From positions 1-44,962 of the forward strand of contig JACPLI010000017.1 of NCBI GenBank assembly GCA_016186635.1: a stretch of DNA of 44,962 nucleotides. The letters run 5' to 3'. Of the stretch, positions 1-8,927 are shown in pieces. Source of the DNA: Candidatus Liptonbacteria bacterium. GTDB taxonomy: Bacteria; Patescibacteriota; Minisyncoccia; UBA6257; 2-01-FULL-56-20. The number at the start of each line of letters is the position of its first letter. Position 1 is the first letter of the stretch. The translations under genes were made by a program, and so were the position numbers. The notes beneath the pieces are model-generated. The model searched no databases. It had not been told where the DNA came from and saw only the letters and a list, made by a program, of their open reading frames with translations.

Positions 1-77
1 GGTGAATACCGCCCTTGCGGAGGGGCTGCGGCGGCACCGAGGGTTGCGGCTCCGGCAGAAGAAAACACTCGTGTCCG

Positions 78-563
78 TCATCCTCTCCCATTTGCAACGA
101 CCGATGAGAGAAAAACCAACACGAAAGTTCCCTTAACCCCGTTCCTAGGCATTGGAGACACGACGTACACGAGAAGTATCCCAAGCAGGAAGCTCATCGT
201 AACGACGTGCATCCATCCCGAGAGACTCAAATCCTTATACCACACGCTATACACATGCGCGGGGAACATGTGTCCCGTGATATGGTGTTCCCGCATGCCT
301 TTCGCCCACGCCCAATGAGCGACGAGGGTGAGTGCGACTGCTGCCGCGGACAAGCCGTAAATGGTCGCCGAGTTCTTCGTGAGGTGGGGGGCGATGTACC
401 CGTTCACCACGGAGAGAATGAGGAGGTCGCCCCACATTCCCCCGTGATGAAGAAAGTCCATTGTGACCAGCCGACTCATAAAAGTCCGCTCGAGCACGGA
501 CATGAGCCCCGAGATAACTACGAGCGCCACAGTTAGGTCGAACGCCGCGTGGCTGAATTCCAT
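78..563 (-). CDS. Multi-pass membrane protein of unknown function
   Basis: 161-aa ORF with several hydrophobic segments (LTVALVVISGLMSVL, LLILSVVNGYIAP, VVTMSFLLGILLVYVV); no family recognised. Confidence 0.6.
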   Translation of the reverse strand: MEFSHAAFDLTVALVVISGLMSVLERTFMSRLVTMDFLHHGGMWGDLLILSVVNGYIAPHLTKNSATIYGLSAAAVALTLVAHWAWAKGMREHHITGHMFPAHVYSVWYKDLSLSGWMHVVTMSFLLGILLVYVVSPMPRNGVKGTFVLVFLSSVVANGRG

Positions 564-691
564 ACACCGCTCCTTTCGCGTTGGTTGTTTTTAGTTGTTA
601 GTGTTCTGCAAAATGCGAGGAATTTATAACATATACTTTTAACTTTGTCCAGATGCGCGAAGGGTAACTCTCGTCTATAATCAGGGCAATT

Positions 692-3649
692 ATGCCCTCC
701 CGGATTGATGTGCAAAGCAGCATTACTGACGCCCGAGCGGCAGTAAAAGAGAAGCAATTCGAGGATTTGGGTTTTCGCGGGAAGGTAGAACGCGTGGCGG
801 TGGTGGATTCCTACGTGATTGACGCGCCGTTCAACCAAAGGCAGCTTCAGCGCGCGGGGAAACTTCTTGCGAATCCGCTGCTTGAAACTTTTTCCATGAA
901 TGCATCCACGCCGTCGCAGGAGTTTGACTGGGCGATTGAGATAGGGGCGCGGCCGGGAGTGACGGACAACATGGGGGCCACCGCGCGGGAAGTGATCGCG
1001 GACGGCATCAGGAGGAAGTTTAGGACCAGTGAGGGCGTGTACTATTCCCAGGTCTTTTTTGTTTCAGGAAAGCTTACGCGCACCGACGCCGAACGGATTG
1101 CGGAGGGGATACATAACCCGCTTATCCAGCGCGCGAGCGTGAAAAGCAGGAGCGAGTACGAGCATGACGGCGGGTTTGGCGTTGCGGTGCCGAGGGTGAA
1201 ACTTCGTTCGCACAGCGGTGTGAGAAAAGTGAACCTTGAAGTGGATGATAAGGAACTCGATGCAATCGGAAAGCAGGGAATAGAAGATAGAGGAGGAAGG
1301 CGGGCTTGCCCACCGGAGCTTCAGCGAAGGCGGGGTCCTCTTGCGCTTGACCTTGATGCGATGAAAGCAATACGCGACCATTTCCGCACATTAAAGCGAA
1401 AGCCGACGGATGTGGAGCTTGAATCGTTGGCACAAACGTGGAGTGAGCATTGCAAGCACACGATTTTCGCGAATCCACTCGATGAGATACAGGGCGGGCT
1501 TTTCAGGGAATATATCAAGGCGGCGACGGAGAAGATTATGGAAAAGAATCCCGGATTCTGTGTTTCGGTGTTCAAGGATAATTCGGGCGCAATCGCCTTT
1601 GATGATGAATATCTCATCACGCATAAAGTGGAAACACACAACAGCCCGTCTGCCTTGGACCCCTTCGGCGGCGCAATCACCGGCATCGTGGGGGTGAATC
1701 GCGACACCTTGGGATTCGGGCTCGGCGCGAAACCCGTGATCAACACTTATGGTTTTTGCTTCGCTTGCCCCGAGAATCTTCGAGGGGCGAATTCAAAAGA
1801 CACTATCGAGCTTTTTCGCGACAAGGAGCGCACCCAAAAAATATTGTCTCCGCGCCGCATCATGGACGGTGTGGTGGCGGGGGTGAATGCGGGCGGAAAT
1901 TGTTCGGGCATTCCCACGCCGCAGGGATTCGCGTTCTTCGACCCGCGATATCGCGCGAAACCGGGAGTGTTCGTGGGAACCGTCGGGTTGATTCCCCGGA
2001 AACGGGGCGGGAGACTTCTCCACAAAAAAGGTGCGCGACCGGGAAATTATATCGTGATGGCGGGGGGGCGCGTAGGGCTTGATGGCATCCATGGAGCGAC
2101 GTTCTCATCCGTCGCGCTCGATGCGGGAAGTCCCGCGGCGGCGGTGCAAATCGGCGACCCGATTACGCAGAAGAAGCTCTCGGACGCGCTGGTGAAGGAG
2201 GCGCGCGATAAGGGGCTCTACACGAGTATCACGGACAACGGCGCAGGCGGACTCTCATGTTCGGTGGCGGAAATGGCGAAGGAAGTCGGCCTGCCTGCCG
2301 GCAGGCAGGGAGGGTGTCGGGTGAATTTGGACAGGGTGCCGCTCAAATACCCTGGGCTCGCGCCGTGGCAGATTTGGATTTCAGAGTCCCAAGAGCGGAT
2401 GACCTTGGCGGTGCCGAAGGAGAAATGGAAAGAGCTTTTCTCGTTGTGCCGCAGGCGCGGCGTTGAGGCGGCGGTTATCGGGGAGTTCACGGACTCGGGG
2501 CGGTGTGTGGTGGAGTCCGGCGGAAAGGTGGTTATGGACCTCGCTATGGAGTTCCTTCACGACGGATGGGTGCGGCGCGAGCTCATTTCGCGCGCGGTGC
2601 GCGTCCGGCACGGCGAGCCGAAGGAGATGCCCTCTACCGCCTTTAACGACACGATTCTCGAGCTCCTCGCGCGCCCGAACATCGCGAGTTTCGCGCACAT
2701 CTCGAGCCAGTACGACCACGAGGTGCAGGGAGGGTCGGTCACGAAGCCCCTTGCAGGGCGGGGACGGGTGAATGCAGATGCAACGGTCACGAAGCCCGTG
2801 CTTGATTCAAAGCAGGGAGTGGTGCTTGCGCAGGGGCTTTATCCTACATACTCCGACATCAGCGTGTACGACATGGCGGCATCGGCGATAGACACCGCAG
2901 TGCGCGCGGCGATTGCGGCGGGCGCGCACCCCGAGCGCATCGCGCTTCTCGATAATTTCTGCTGGTGCGATTCTTACAACCCGGAACGCCTGGCACAGCT
3001 TAAAGACGCGGTGCGTGCGTGCTATGACACGGCGGTTGCCTATGAAACCCCGTTTATCTCGGGGAAGGACACCATGTTCAACGACTTTAAGGGATTCGAC
3101 GCGAAGGGGAAACCAGTTGCGATTTCCGTGCCGCCCACGCTCCTTATCTCCGCCATCGGCATCGTGCCGGACGTCTCGAAGTGCACCTCGCTCGATTTTA
3201 AAATGCCGGGCGACGCCATCTATCTTTTGGGCGAGACGCATGACGAGATTGGCGGCAGCGAGTATGCGGTGCTCCAGTCCGAGCGCGCGAAGAAGGATTG
3301 CCTCGGGAACCGCACGCCTCGTGTGGATGCGGAGCGGAATATGAAGCTCTATCGCGCGCTTGCGCGAGTGCTTGCGCGGGGACTCGTTGCGTCCTTGCGG
3401 GATATGCCGGGGAGCCACACGCGCGACGATTTCGCCCTTTTTTCGGAATCCCAAGGGCGAGTGCTCGTGAGCGTGGCGCCCTCGAAGTGCAAGGAATTCG
3501 AGGCGGCGCTCCGCGGGAATGCCTTTGCGCGCATCGGTACGGTCGGCGGCAACGCGGTGTGCATCCGCGGGTGGGACGGGAGCGTAGCTGTGCGCATCGG
3601 AGTTCGCGCGGCGCTTGCGGCGTACCGGTCAACATTCAAGGGCTACTAA
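692..3649 (+). CDS. purL: Phosphoribosylformylglycinamidine synthase, PurSL-like (PurS-like N-terminal region joined to PurL)
   Basis: 985 aa; motifs TWSEHCKHTIF, KVETHNSPSALDPFGGAITG, ITDNGAGGLSCSVAEMAKEVG, SGKDTMFNDF; followed by purQ. Confidence 0.95.
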   Translation: MPSRIDVQSSITDARAAVKEKQFEDLGFRGKVERVAVVDSYVIDAPFNQRQLQRAGKLLANPLLETFSMNASTPSQEFDWAIEIGARPGVTDNMGATAREVIADGIRRKFRTSEGVYYSQVFFVSGKLTRTDAERIAEGIHNPLIQRASVKSRSEYEHDGGFGVAVPRVKLRSHSGVRKVNLEVDDKELDAIGKQGIEDRGGRRACPPELQRRRGPLALDLDAMKAIRDHFRTLKRKPTDVELESLAQTWSEHCKHTIFANPLDEIQGGLFREYIKAATEKIMEKNPGFCVSVFKDNSGAIAFDDEYLITHKVETHNSPSALDPFGGAITGIVGVNRDTLGFGLGAKPVINTYGFCFACPENLRGANSKDTIELFRDKERTQKILSPRRIMDGVVAGVNAGGNCSGIPTPQGFAFFDPRYRAKPGVFVGTVGLIPRKRGGRLLHKKGARPGNYIVMAGGRVGLDGIHGATFSSVALDAGSPAAAVQIGDPITQKKLSDALVKEARDKGLYTSITDNGAGGLSCSVAEMAKEVGLPAGRQGGCRVNLDRVPLKYPGLAPWQIWISESQERMTLAVPKEKWKELFSLCRRRGVEAAVIGEFTDSGRCVVESGGKVVMDLAMEFLHDGWVRRELISRAVRVRHGEPKEMPSTAFNDTILELLARPNIASFAHISSQYDHEVQGGSVTKPLAGRGRVNADATVTKPVLDSKQGVVLAQGLYPTYSDISVYDMAASAIDTAVRAAIAAGAHPERIALLDNFCWCDSYNPERLAQLKDAVRACYDTAVAYETPFISGKDTMFNDFKGFDAKGKPVAISVPPTLLISAIGIVPDVSKCTSLDFKMPGDAIYLLGETHDEIGGSEYAVLQSERAKKDCLGNRTPRVDAERNMKLYRALARVLARGLVASLRDMPGSHTRDDFALFSESQGRVLVSVAPSKCKEFEAALRGNAFARIGTVGGNAVCIRGWDGSVAVRIGVRAALAAYRSTFKGY
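1299..1334. repeat. In-frame GC-rich palindromic insertion in purL (GGCGGGCTTGCCCACCGGAGCTTCAGCGAAGGCGGG)
   Basis: 36 bp (12 codons), imperfect hairpin; core TCGCTGAAGCTCCGG (reverse strand) resembles TCGCTAAAGCCCCGG in the 18.86 kb composite repeat; encodes an apparent extra segment in PurL (RRACPPELQRR). Confidence 0.6.
2290..2309. repeat. Perfect 20-bp palindrome CCTGCCTGCCGGCAGGCAGG inserted in purL
   Basis: Exact inverted repeat; encodes LPAGRQG within EVG-LPAGRQG-GCRVNLDRVPLKYPG; the same motif is partly present at 6866-6882 and 18849-18898. Confidence 0.85.
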
Positions 3650-3693
3650 GGAGTATTCGCGAATAATGCTAATTTTCATTCAATAATGCGAAT
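3650..3693. repeat. Purine-gene junction repeat, copy 1
   Basis: GGAGTATTCGCGAATAATGCTAATTTTCATTCAATAATGCGAAT; 43/44 identical to 9763-9806. Confidence 0.9.
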
Positions 3694-3750
3694 AGATTCT
3701 CCAAACGACTTGCGTTATTTGCCCTTATTCGCGATATTAGCGATTACTCC

Positions 3751-4521
3751 ATGAAGAAACCGAAAGCAATAATTTTTTCCGGCTACGGCTTGAACTGCGA
3801 AGAGGAAACAAAGCTTGCCTTCGAGCGCGCGGGAGGAGAGGCGGACATTGTGCATGTGAACGACCTCGTGGACGGGCTGGTTTCGCTCCGCCGCTACCAG
3901 ATACTCGCGGTGCCCGGCGGCTTTTCCTATGGCGATGACACCGGTTCGGGGAAGGCGTACGCGCACAAAATAAAAAACCATCTTGCGGAGGAGATTGAAA
4001 AGTTTTTCGCCGCAGACAAACTGGGGATGGGAATTTGCAACGGCTTCCAGATTTTGACGAACGCGGGGCTTTTGCCGGGAGCGCTCACCTACAATGACTC
4101 CGCGCGCTACACGGTGCGGTGGGTGGACCTCGAAGTCGCGGGCGAGAGCCCGTGGCTCAAAGGCATCAGGCGCATAACGCTCCCGATTGCGCACGGCGAG
4201 GGGAAATTCGTGGGGAGCAAGGAGCTTTTGGACGGACTTGAGAAAGGAAAGGCGATTGCATTCCGCTATGTGAAGGGAGACATATGCGCGTGGCAGGAGT
4301 TGCCCGCGAACCCGAACGGCTCGCTCCGCGACATTGCCGGAGTGCTTGCGCGTGGTGGTAGAATACTAGGGTTGATGCCGCATCCGGAACGGGCGCAGGT
4401 TTTCACCCAATTGCCGCATTGGACAACCCTGCGTGAGGGGTGTGTGCGGGAAGGAAAACCGCTTCCTAAGGAAGGACCGGGCCTCCAAATTTTCAAGAAT
4501 GCTGTTGCCTACTTTAAATAA
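3751..4521 (+). CDS. purQ: Phosphoribosylformylglycinamidine synthase, glutaminase subunit
   Basis: 256 aa; class I glutaminase nucleophile motif GICNGFQIL, GGFSYGDD, LMPHPER. Confidence 0.95.
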   Translation: MKKPKAIIFSGYGLNCEEETKLAFERAGGEADIVHVNDLVDGLVSLRRYQILAVPGGFSYGDDTGSGKAYAHKIKNHLAEEIEKFFAADKLGMGICNGFQILTNAGLLPGALTYNDSARYTVRWVDLEVAGESPWLKGIRRITLPIAHGEGKFVGSKELLDGLEKGKAIAFRYVKGDICAWQELPANPNGSLRDIAGVLARGGRILGLMPHPERAQVFTQLPHWTTLREGCVREGKPLPKEGPGLQIFKNAVAYFK

Positions 4522-4522
4522 G

Positions 4523-4604
4523 TGATGCCAATATACTAATGCATACTAATCATGCGAATAAAAATCTAATTAGTATCATTAGCATGAATTCGTATATTAG
4601 CATC
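4523..4604. repeat. AT-rich imperfect inverted repeat between purQ and purF
   Basis: GATGCCAATATAC...GTATATTAGCATC ends with internal TACTAATGCATACTAATCATGCGAAT / ATTAGTATCATTAGCATGAAT; related in style to the other pur junction repeats. Confidence 0.5.
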
Positions 4605-4611
4605 GCGTATC

Positions 4612-6069
4612 ATGAGTGAAATGAAACATAAGTGCGGCGTCTTCGGCGTCTACGGCAAGGGCCTCGACGTGAGCCGCCTTTCTTATTTCGGTTTGTTCTC
4701 GCTTCAGCACCGCGGGCAGGAAAGTTCGGGCATCGCAGTTTCGGACGGGAAGAGCATAAAATCGCACAAGGGGAGAGGACTTGTCGCGCAGGCGTTCGAC
4801 GAAGAGGCAATCAAAAGTCTTTCGGGGCATATCGCCGTCGGGCACAACCGGTATTCGACTTCGCTCGGCACGGGGCTTGAGCACGCGCAGCCGATTATTA
4901 TAAATGACCTTGGGCGCAGTCGAACGAGTGGCGGTGTGCTCGCGTTGGCGCACAACGGAAATCTTCCGAGCGTCGCGGCGCTTACGGATGTTTTGAAGCG
5001 TGCGGGCATACGGACGGACGGCAAATCCGACTCAGAACTCATGGCGGACGCACTTGTGCATTTTATGAAGGAGGGCGCGTCTCTTGAAGAGGCGGTGCGG
5101 AAGGCATTCCCGCTCTTCACGGGGTCTTTCTCGCTTCTCGTGATGGACCGGACGACGTTTGTTGCCGTCCGCGACGAGTGCGGCATCAAGCCGCTCTCGG
5201 TTGGGAAGCTCTCCGCATCTGGCGGAGATAGCGGCTATGTCATTTCCTCCGAGACCTGCGCGTTCTCGACGATTGGCGCCTCTTTTGTGAAGGATGTCCT
5301 GCCGGGCGAGATGGTAGTGTTTGACGAGAAAGGAATGCGTTCGTCGCTTCTCACGCTTTCCTCGAAGCAAAAACTTGATGTATTTGAGTTCATCTATTTT
5401 TCCCGACCCGACAGCGTGTTGCTCGGCAAGTCCGTCTATGAGGTGCGGAGAAATTGCGGCAGGGAGCTTGCAAAGGAAGCGGAGGTCATCGCGGACGTGG
5501 TGGTGCCGGTGCCGGAGACCTCTATCCCGGGTGCCATCGGCTACTCCCAGCAGTCGAAGATTCCCTTCGAGATGGGGATTGTGAAGAACCGCTACATCCA
5601 CCGCACGTTCATCGAGCCGGACGAGAAGCTCCGGCACCAAGGCGCGAAGCTGAAGCTCACGCCACTCCCCGCCGTGCTCAAGGGCAAGCGCGTCATCGTG
5701 GTGGATGATTCGGTGGTGCGGGGGACGACTACGCGAAATCTTATCGCGGCGATATTTGAGGCGGGAGCGCGGGAGGTGCACCTTGTCATCACCTCGCCGC
5801 CGGTTTGCTATCCGGATTTCTACGGCATCGACACGCCGGACCAGACCCAGCTCCTTGCGTTCACAAAAAATGTGGACGAGATACGGGAGTTCTTGGGCGT
5901 GACCTCGCTCCACTTTCTCTCCTATCGCGGACTCATCACGGGCATCGGCGTGCCGGAGGAACAGCTTTGCACCTCGTGCCTCACGGGCGTCTACCCGATT
6001 GACCTGCGTGAGCGGAAAAAGGAGGTCGCGCCGGCGTGCATCAAGGTCCTGCCGCATTCGGTCGGTTAA
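4612..6069 (+). CDS. purF: Amidophosphoribosyltransferase
   Basis: 485 aa; near-N-terminal Cys (MKHKCGVFGVYG), QHRGQESSGIAV, PRPP-binding VIVVDDSVVRGTT. Confidence 0.95.
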   Translation: MSEMKHKCGVFGVYGKGLDVSRLSYFGLFSLQHRGQESSGIAVSDGKSIKSHKGRGLVAQAFDEEAIKSLSGHIAVGHNRYSTSLGTGLEHAQPIIINDLGRSRTSGGVLALAHNGNLPSVAALTDVLKRAGIRTDGKSDSELMADALVHFMKEGASLEEAVRKAFPLFTGSFSLLVMDRTTFVAVRDECGIKPLSVGKLSASGGDSGYVISSETCAFSTIGASFVKDVLPGEMVVFDEKGMRSSLLTLSSKQKLDVFEFIYFSRPDSVLLGKSVYEVRRNCGRELAKEAEVIADVVVPVPETSIPGAIGYSQQSKIPFEMGIVKNRYIHRTFIEPDEKLRHQGAKLKLTPLPAVLKGKRVIVVDDSVVRGTTTRNLIAAIFEAGAREVHLVITSPPVCYPDFYGIDTPDQTQLLAFTKNVDEIREFLGVTSLHFLSYRGLITGIGVPEEQLCTSCLTGVYPIDLRERKKEVAPACIKVLPHSVG

Positions 6070-6075
6070 TCTATC

Positions 6076-6109
6076 GAAGTTTAACTTCAATATATCGAAG
6101 TTAAACTTC
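6076..6109. repeat. Paired palindromes GAAGTTTAACTTC-N8-GAAGTTAAACTTC
   Basis: Two 13-bp near-palindromes that are reverse complements of each other, between purF and purN. Confidence 0.8.
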
Positions 6110-6121
6110 ACTAAATTGGGT

Positions 6122-6850
6122 ATGAAGGAGTTACGTCTTGCATTACTTATCTCCGGTAGCGGGACGACCGCCGAAGCGGTTATCCGCGCATCGAAAGATG
6201 GGCGGCTTGCGGGCGTGGAAGTTGCATGCGTGATTGTGAGCAAGCCCGGGGCGCTGGGCATCGTGCGCGCGCTTCGCGCGGGCGTTCCCGAAAAGGATGT
6301 AGCGGTCTGTCAGCCAAGAAGTTTCCCGTCGTCCAAAAAGTTCGGCGAGCAGATTATTAAAGAATGCAAGGCGCGCGGCGCGGATTTTGTGGGGCAGTAC
6401 GGGTGGCTCGTGAAGACGCCGGAGAACGTGATCGAGGCGTTTGCAGGGAGAATCGTGAACCAGCATCCCGGGCCGCTCGATCCCGGGCGGCCGGACTTTG
6501 GCGGAAAAGGAATGTTCGGGCGGCGGGTGCACGCCGCGCGGCTTTTCTTTGTGCGCGCGGTGGGGAGGGATTTCTGGACGGAGATGACCACGCATCGCGT
6601 GGTGGCGGAGTACGACATGGGCGCGGTCGTGAACACGCGCCGGATTGTCATCAACTTGGATGACACGCCGGAGTCGCTTCAGGAGCGGGCGCTCCCTATC
6701 GAGCACGAGTTGCAGATTGAAACGCTCGGCATGTTTGTGAGGGGCGACGTGAAAGAGATGAAGCGGACAATTCCGCTCGTTCTGCCCGGCGAAGAAAAGA
6801 TTTTGGAGGAAGCGAAGCAAAAGGCGATTCTGATGTATCCGAACGGATAG
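6122..6850 (+). CDS. purN: Phosphoribosylglycinamide formyltransferase (divergent PurN)
   Basis: LALLISGSGTTAEAVIRA, NQHPGPLD (N/H), EYDMGAVV (D). ATG at 6122 chosen over the ORF-track start at 5999, which overlaps purF. Confidence 0.85.
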   Translation: MKELRLALLISGSGTTAEAVIRASKDGRLAGVEVACVIVSKPGALGIVRALRAGVPEKDVAVCQPRSFPSSKKFGEQIIKECKARGADFVGQYGWLVKTPENVIEAFAGRIVNQHPGPLDPGRPDFGGKGMFGRRVHAARLFFVRAVGRDFWTEMTTHRVVAEYDMGAVVNTRRIVINLDDTPESLQERALPIEHELQIETLGMFVRGDVKEMKRTIPLVLPGEEKILEEAKQKAILMYPNG

Positions 6851-6865
6851 GAGTAATCGCGCCAT

Positions 6866-6882
6866 GCCTACCGGCAGGCAGG
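6866..6882. repeat. CCTGCCTGCCGGYAGGC-type palindrome inserted in a purN-purD junction repeat
   Basis: GGAGTAATCGCG-[CCATGCCTACCGGCAGGCAGG]-AATAACGCGAAT. Confidence 0.65.
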
Positions 6883-6911
6883 AATAACGCGAATTTAATG
6901 TAATAACGCGA

Positions 6912-8225
6912 ATGGATGCAAAGAGAAAAGTTTTAGTAATCGGGAATTACGCCCGCGAGCACGCGCTCGCGTGGAAACTTTCGCAGTCGCCGCGCGTGGG
7001 GAAGCTCTACATCGCGCCGGGGAACGGGGGAATCGGGAGGGCCGAAGGTCCTGAGCATAGTCGAAGGATGGAGAATGTTCCTATCGCACCGACGGATATC
7101 CCGAAGCTCGTGCAGTTTGTGCTCGACAAGAAAGTGGAAGTAACGATTGTAGCTTCGGACGACCCTCTGGCGATGGGAGTTGTGGACGCATTTGAAGCGA
7201 AAGGATTGAAGATATTCGGACCGACCAAAGCCGCCGCGCAAATCGAGGCGTCAAAAGTGTTCGCGAAGCAGTTGATGCACGAGCACGGGATCCCCACGGC
7301 GAAGTTCAAGACGTTCAGCGACTATGCGGAAGCTTCCGCATACGTGCAGACGCAGCGGATACCCCTCGTCATAAAGGCGAGCGGGCTTGCGCTCGGAAAA
7401 GGAGTAATAATTTGCGCGAATATGCAGGAAGCGGAGGCGGCACTCGCGCGGATAATGGTCGAGAAAGTATTCGGCGACTCGGGAAGCGAAGTGGTGGTGG
7501 AAGAGTTTATGGAAGGAGAAGAATTTTCTGCTCACGCCTTTACGGATGGGAAAACGTTCAAACTTTTCCCGTTTTCCCAAGACCACAAGCAGATTTTCGA
7601 GGGTGGTAAGGGGCCGAATACCGGCGGCATCGGGACGATTGCGCCACTTACGTGGATGGGCGAGAAGAATACACGGATTGTGGCGGAAAAGGTTGTTGCT
7701 CCGACGCTCGAGGCGTTGAAGAAAATGGGGGCGCCGTTCCGAGGGCTTTTGTATCCGGGGCTCATGATGACGAAGGAAGGTCCCAAGGTCGTCGAGTTCA
7801 ATTCCCGTTTTGGAGACCCGGAGTGCGAGAGCTACATGCGGCTTTTGAAAACGGATTTGCTCGACATTGTGGAAGCATGCATCGAGGGGACGTTAGAGAA
7901 GATAAACATAGAGTGGTATCCGGGATTCGCGTGTTGCATCATTCTCTGCAGCGGCGGATATCCGGGCGCGTATGAGAAAGGGAAAGAAATTACCGGTATT
8001 GAGGAAGCCGAGAAAATGCCGGATGTAATCGTCTTTCATGCCGGAACTAAAGTAGAAAATGGGAAATTAGTTACTTCAGGTGGGCGTGTCCTGGGGGTGA
8101 CGGCTACGGGCGAGACGCTCGAAGCGGCTTTGAAAAAAGCATACGAAGCCGTGGCGAAAATCCACTTCGACGGCGTGTATTATCGGAAGGACATCGGCGC
8201 GAAAGCATTACGTCATCGGTCGTAA
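6912..8225 (+). CDS. purD: Phosphoribosylamine--glycine ligase
   Basis: 437 aa ATP-grasp protein; VIGNYAREHALAWKL, PGNGGI, GLALGKGVIIC, FNSRFGDPECE. Confidence 0.95.
   Translation: MDAKRKVLVIGNYAREHALAWKLSQSPRVGKLYIAPGNGGIGRAEGPEHSRRMENVPIAPTDIPKLVQFVLDKKVEVTIVASDDPLAMGVVDAFEAKGLKIFGPTKAAAQIEASKVFAKQLMHEHGIPTAKFKTFSDYAEASAYVQTQRIPLVIKASGLALGKGVIICANMQEAEAALARIMVEKVFGDSGSEVVVEEFMEGEEFSAHAFTDGKTFKLFPFSQDHKQIFEGGKGPNTGGIGTIAPLTWMGEKNTRIVAEKVVAPTLEALKKMGAPFRGLLYPGLMMTKEGPKVVEFNSRFGDPECESYMRLLKTDLLDIVEACIEGTLEKINIEWYPGFACCIILCSGGYPGAYEKGKEITGIEEAEKMPDVIVFHAGTKVENGKLVTSGGRVLGVTATGETLEAALKKAYEAVAKIHFDGVYYRKDIGAKALRHRS
7047..7068. repeat. In-frame repeat in purD, family CCTGAGC(N2-3)GTCGAAGG
   Basis: GGTCCTGAGCATAGTCGAAGGA; encodes an extra segment (GRAEGPEHSRR) between PGNGGI and MENVPI. 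Confidence 0.65.
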
Positions 8226-8318
8226 GTCATGGGTTGACGCAGTATGGTTGCCGGCGTTACGCTAGTGGCATCGGTTTGATTTCAGTAACTTAAAACCACC
8301 AAAACGGAAAGGACCGTT

Positions 8319-8801
8319 ATGAAACTCATAACCATTTCCGGTCCTCGCGGGACTGGAATTGATGAGATTTTGAAGCGTGTTCGGGAAGCGTTCCCCGGAA
8401 CTTTGCATGTTGTGGAGCGGAATGGGTACCCGATTGAAGTGGTAGAAGACGGACTCATCGCTTGCCCCCGGGCGATTATCGAGGCGACTCCCGGTGAGGT
8501 GCAGAAATTGCATCTGTTTGCGGGAAAGAAGGATGCAATGTTCCGCATTTTCGTTTCTGCGGAACGCGAGATGCGTGCGCAGAGGTTGCGCGCTGCGTTC
8601 CACGGGCATGACCCGAGAGTTGCGTCTGCCATGCTTCATGCGGCGCTCGAAAACGACCCAACTCCTTTGCATCCCTATCACTTGCGCCAGCCCATTTTTG
8701 ACCTCATTGCCCAAAGCAACGGCGAGATCGAAGGGGTATCGTCGCGCGTGATTCGTGCCGTGGGGCGTTTCCTCCGCATTTACCCGGTTGTGCTCCCGTA
8801 A
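8319..8801 (+). CDS. Guanylate-kinase-like protein with degenerate P-loop
   Basis: 160 aa; starts LITISGPRGTGIDEIL in place of a GxSGSGKS/T-type P-loop; the RIFVSAEREMRAQRL segment resembles P-loop kinases. Confidence 0.45.
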   Translation: MKLITISGPRGTGIDEILKRVREAFPGTLHVVERNGYPIEVVEDGLIACPRAIIEATPGEVQKLHLFAGKKDAMFRIFVSAEREMRAQRLRAAFHGHDPRVASAMLHAALENDPTPLHPYHLRQPIFDLIAQSNGEIEGVSSRVIRAVGRFLRIYPVVLP

Positions 8802-8816
8802 CCGAGAGTTCACTAT

Positions 8817-8857
8817 CAAGAGACCAACGTTCCAATCGGCGGTCTCTTGTGCTTTTT
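8817..8857 (+). terminator. Rho-independent terminator
   Basis: CAAGAGACC-N15-GGTCTCTTG followed by TGCTTTTTA. Confidence 0.8.
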
Positions 8858-8907
8858 ACGGCGGAAGAGTACATAATTATTCAATACTACTGATTCGCAT
8901 TATTCGC

Positions 8908-8927
8908 GCCTGCCCGCCTCTGGCGGG
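8908..8927. repeat. CCCGCC-TCT-GGCGGG hairpin inserted in a junction repeat upstream of the M24-like gene
   Basis: GATTCGCATTATTCGCG-[CCTGCCCGCCTCTGGCGGG]-ATTACTC; outer halves match the reverse complement of the junction repeat. Confidence 0.65.

Noticed and set aside
5999-6121. Upstream extension of purN as in the ORF track
   Set aside because: Would overlap purF and read through the intergenic paired palindromes; the conserved PurN N-terminus begins at ATG 6122.
5032-6261. Long minus-strand ORF (409 aa) opposite purF/purN
   Set aside because: Antisense to well-supported genes; Arg/His-rich composition typical of shadow ORFs in GC-rich DNA.
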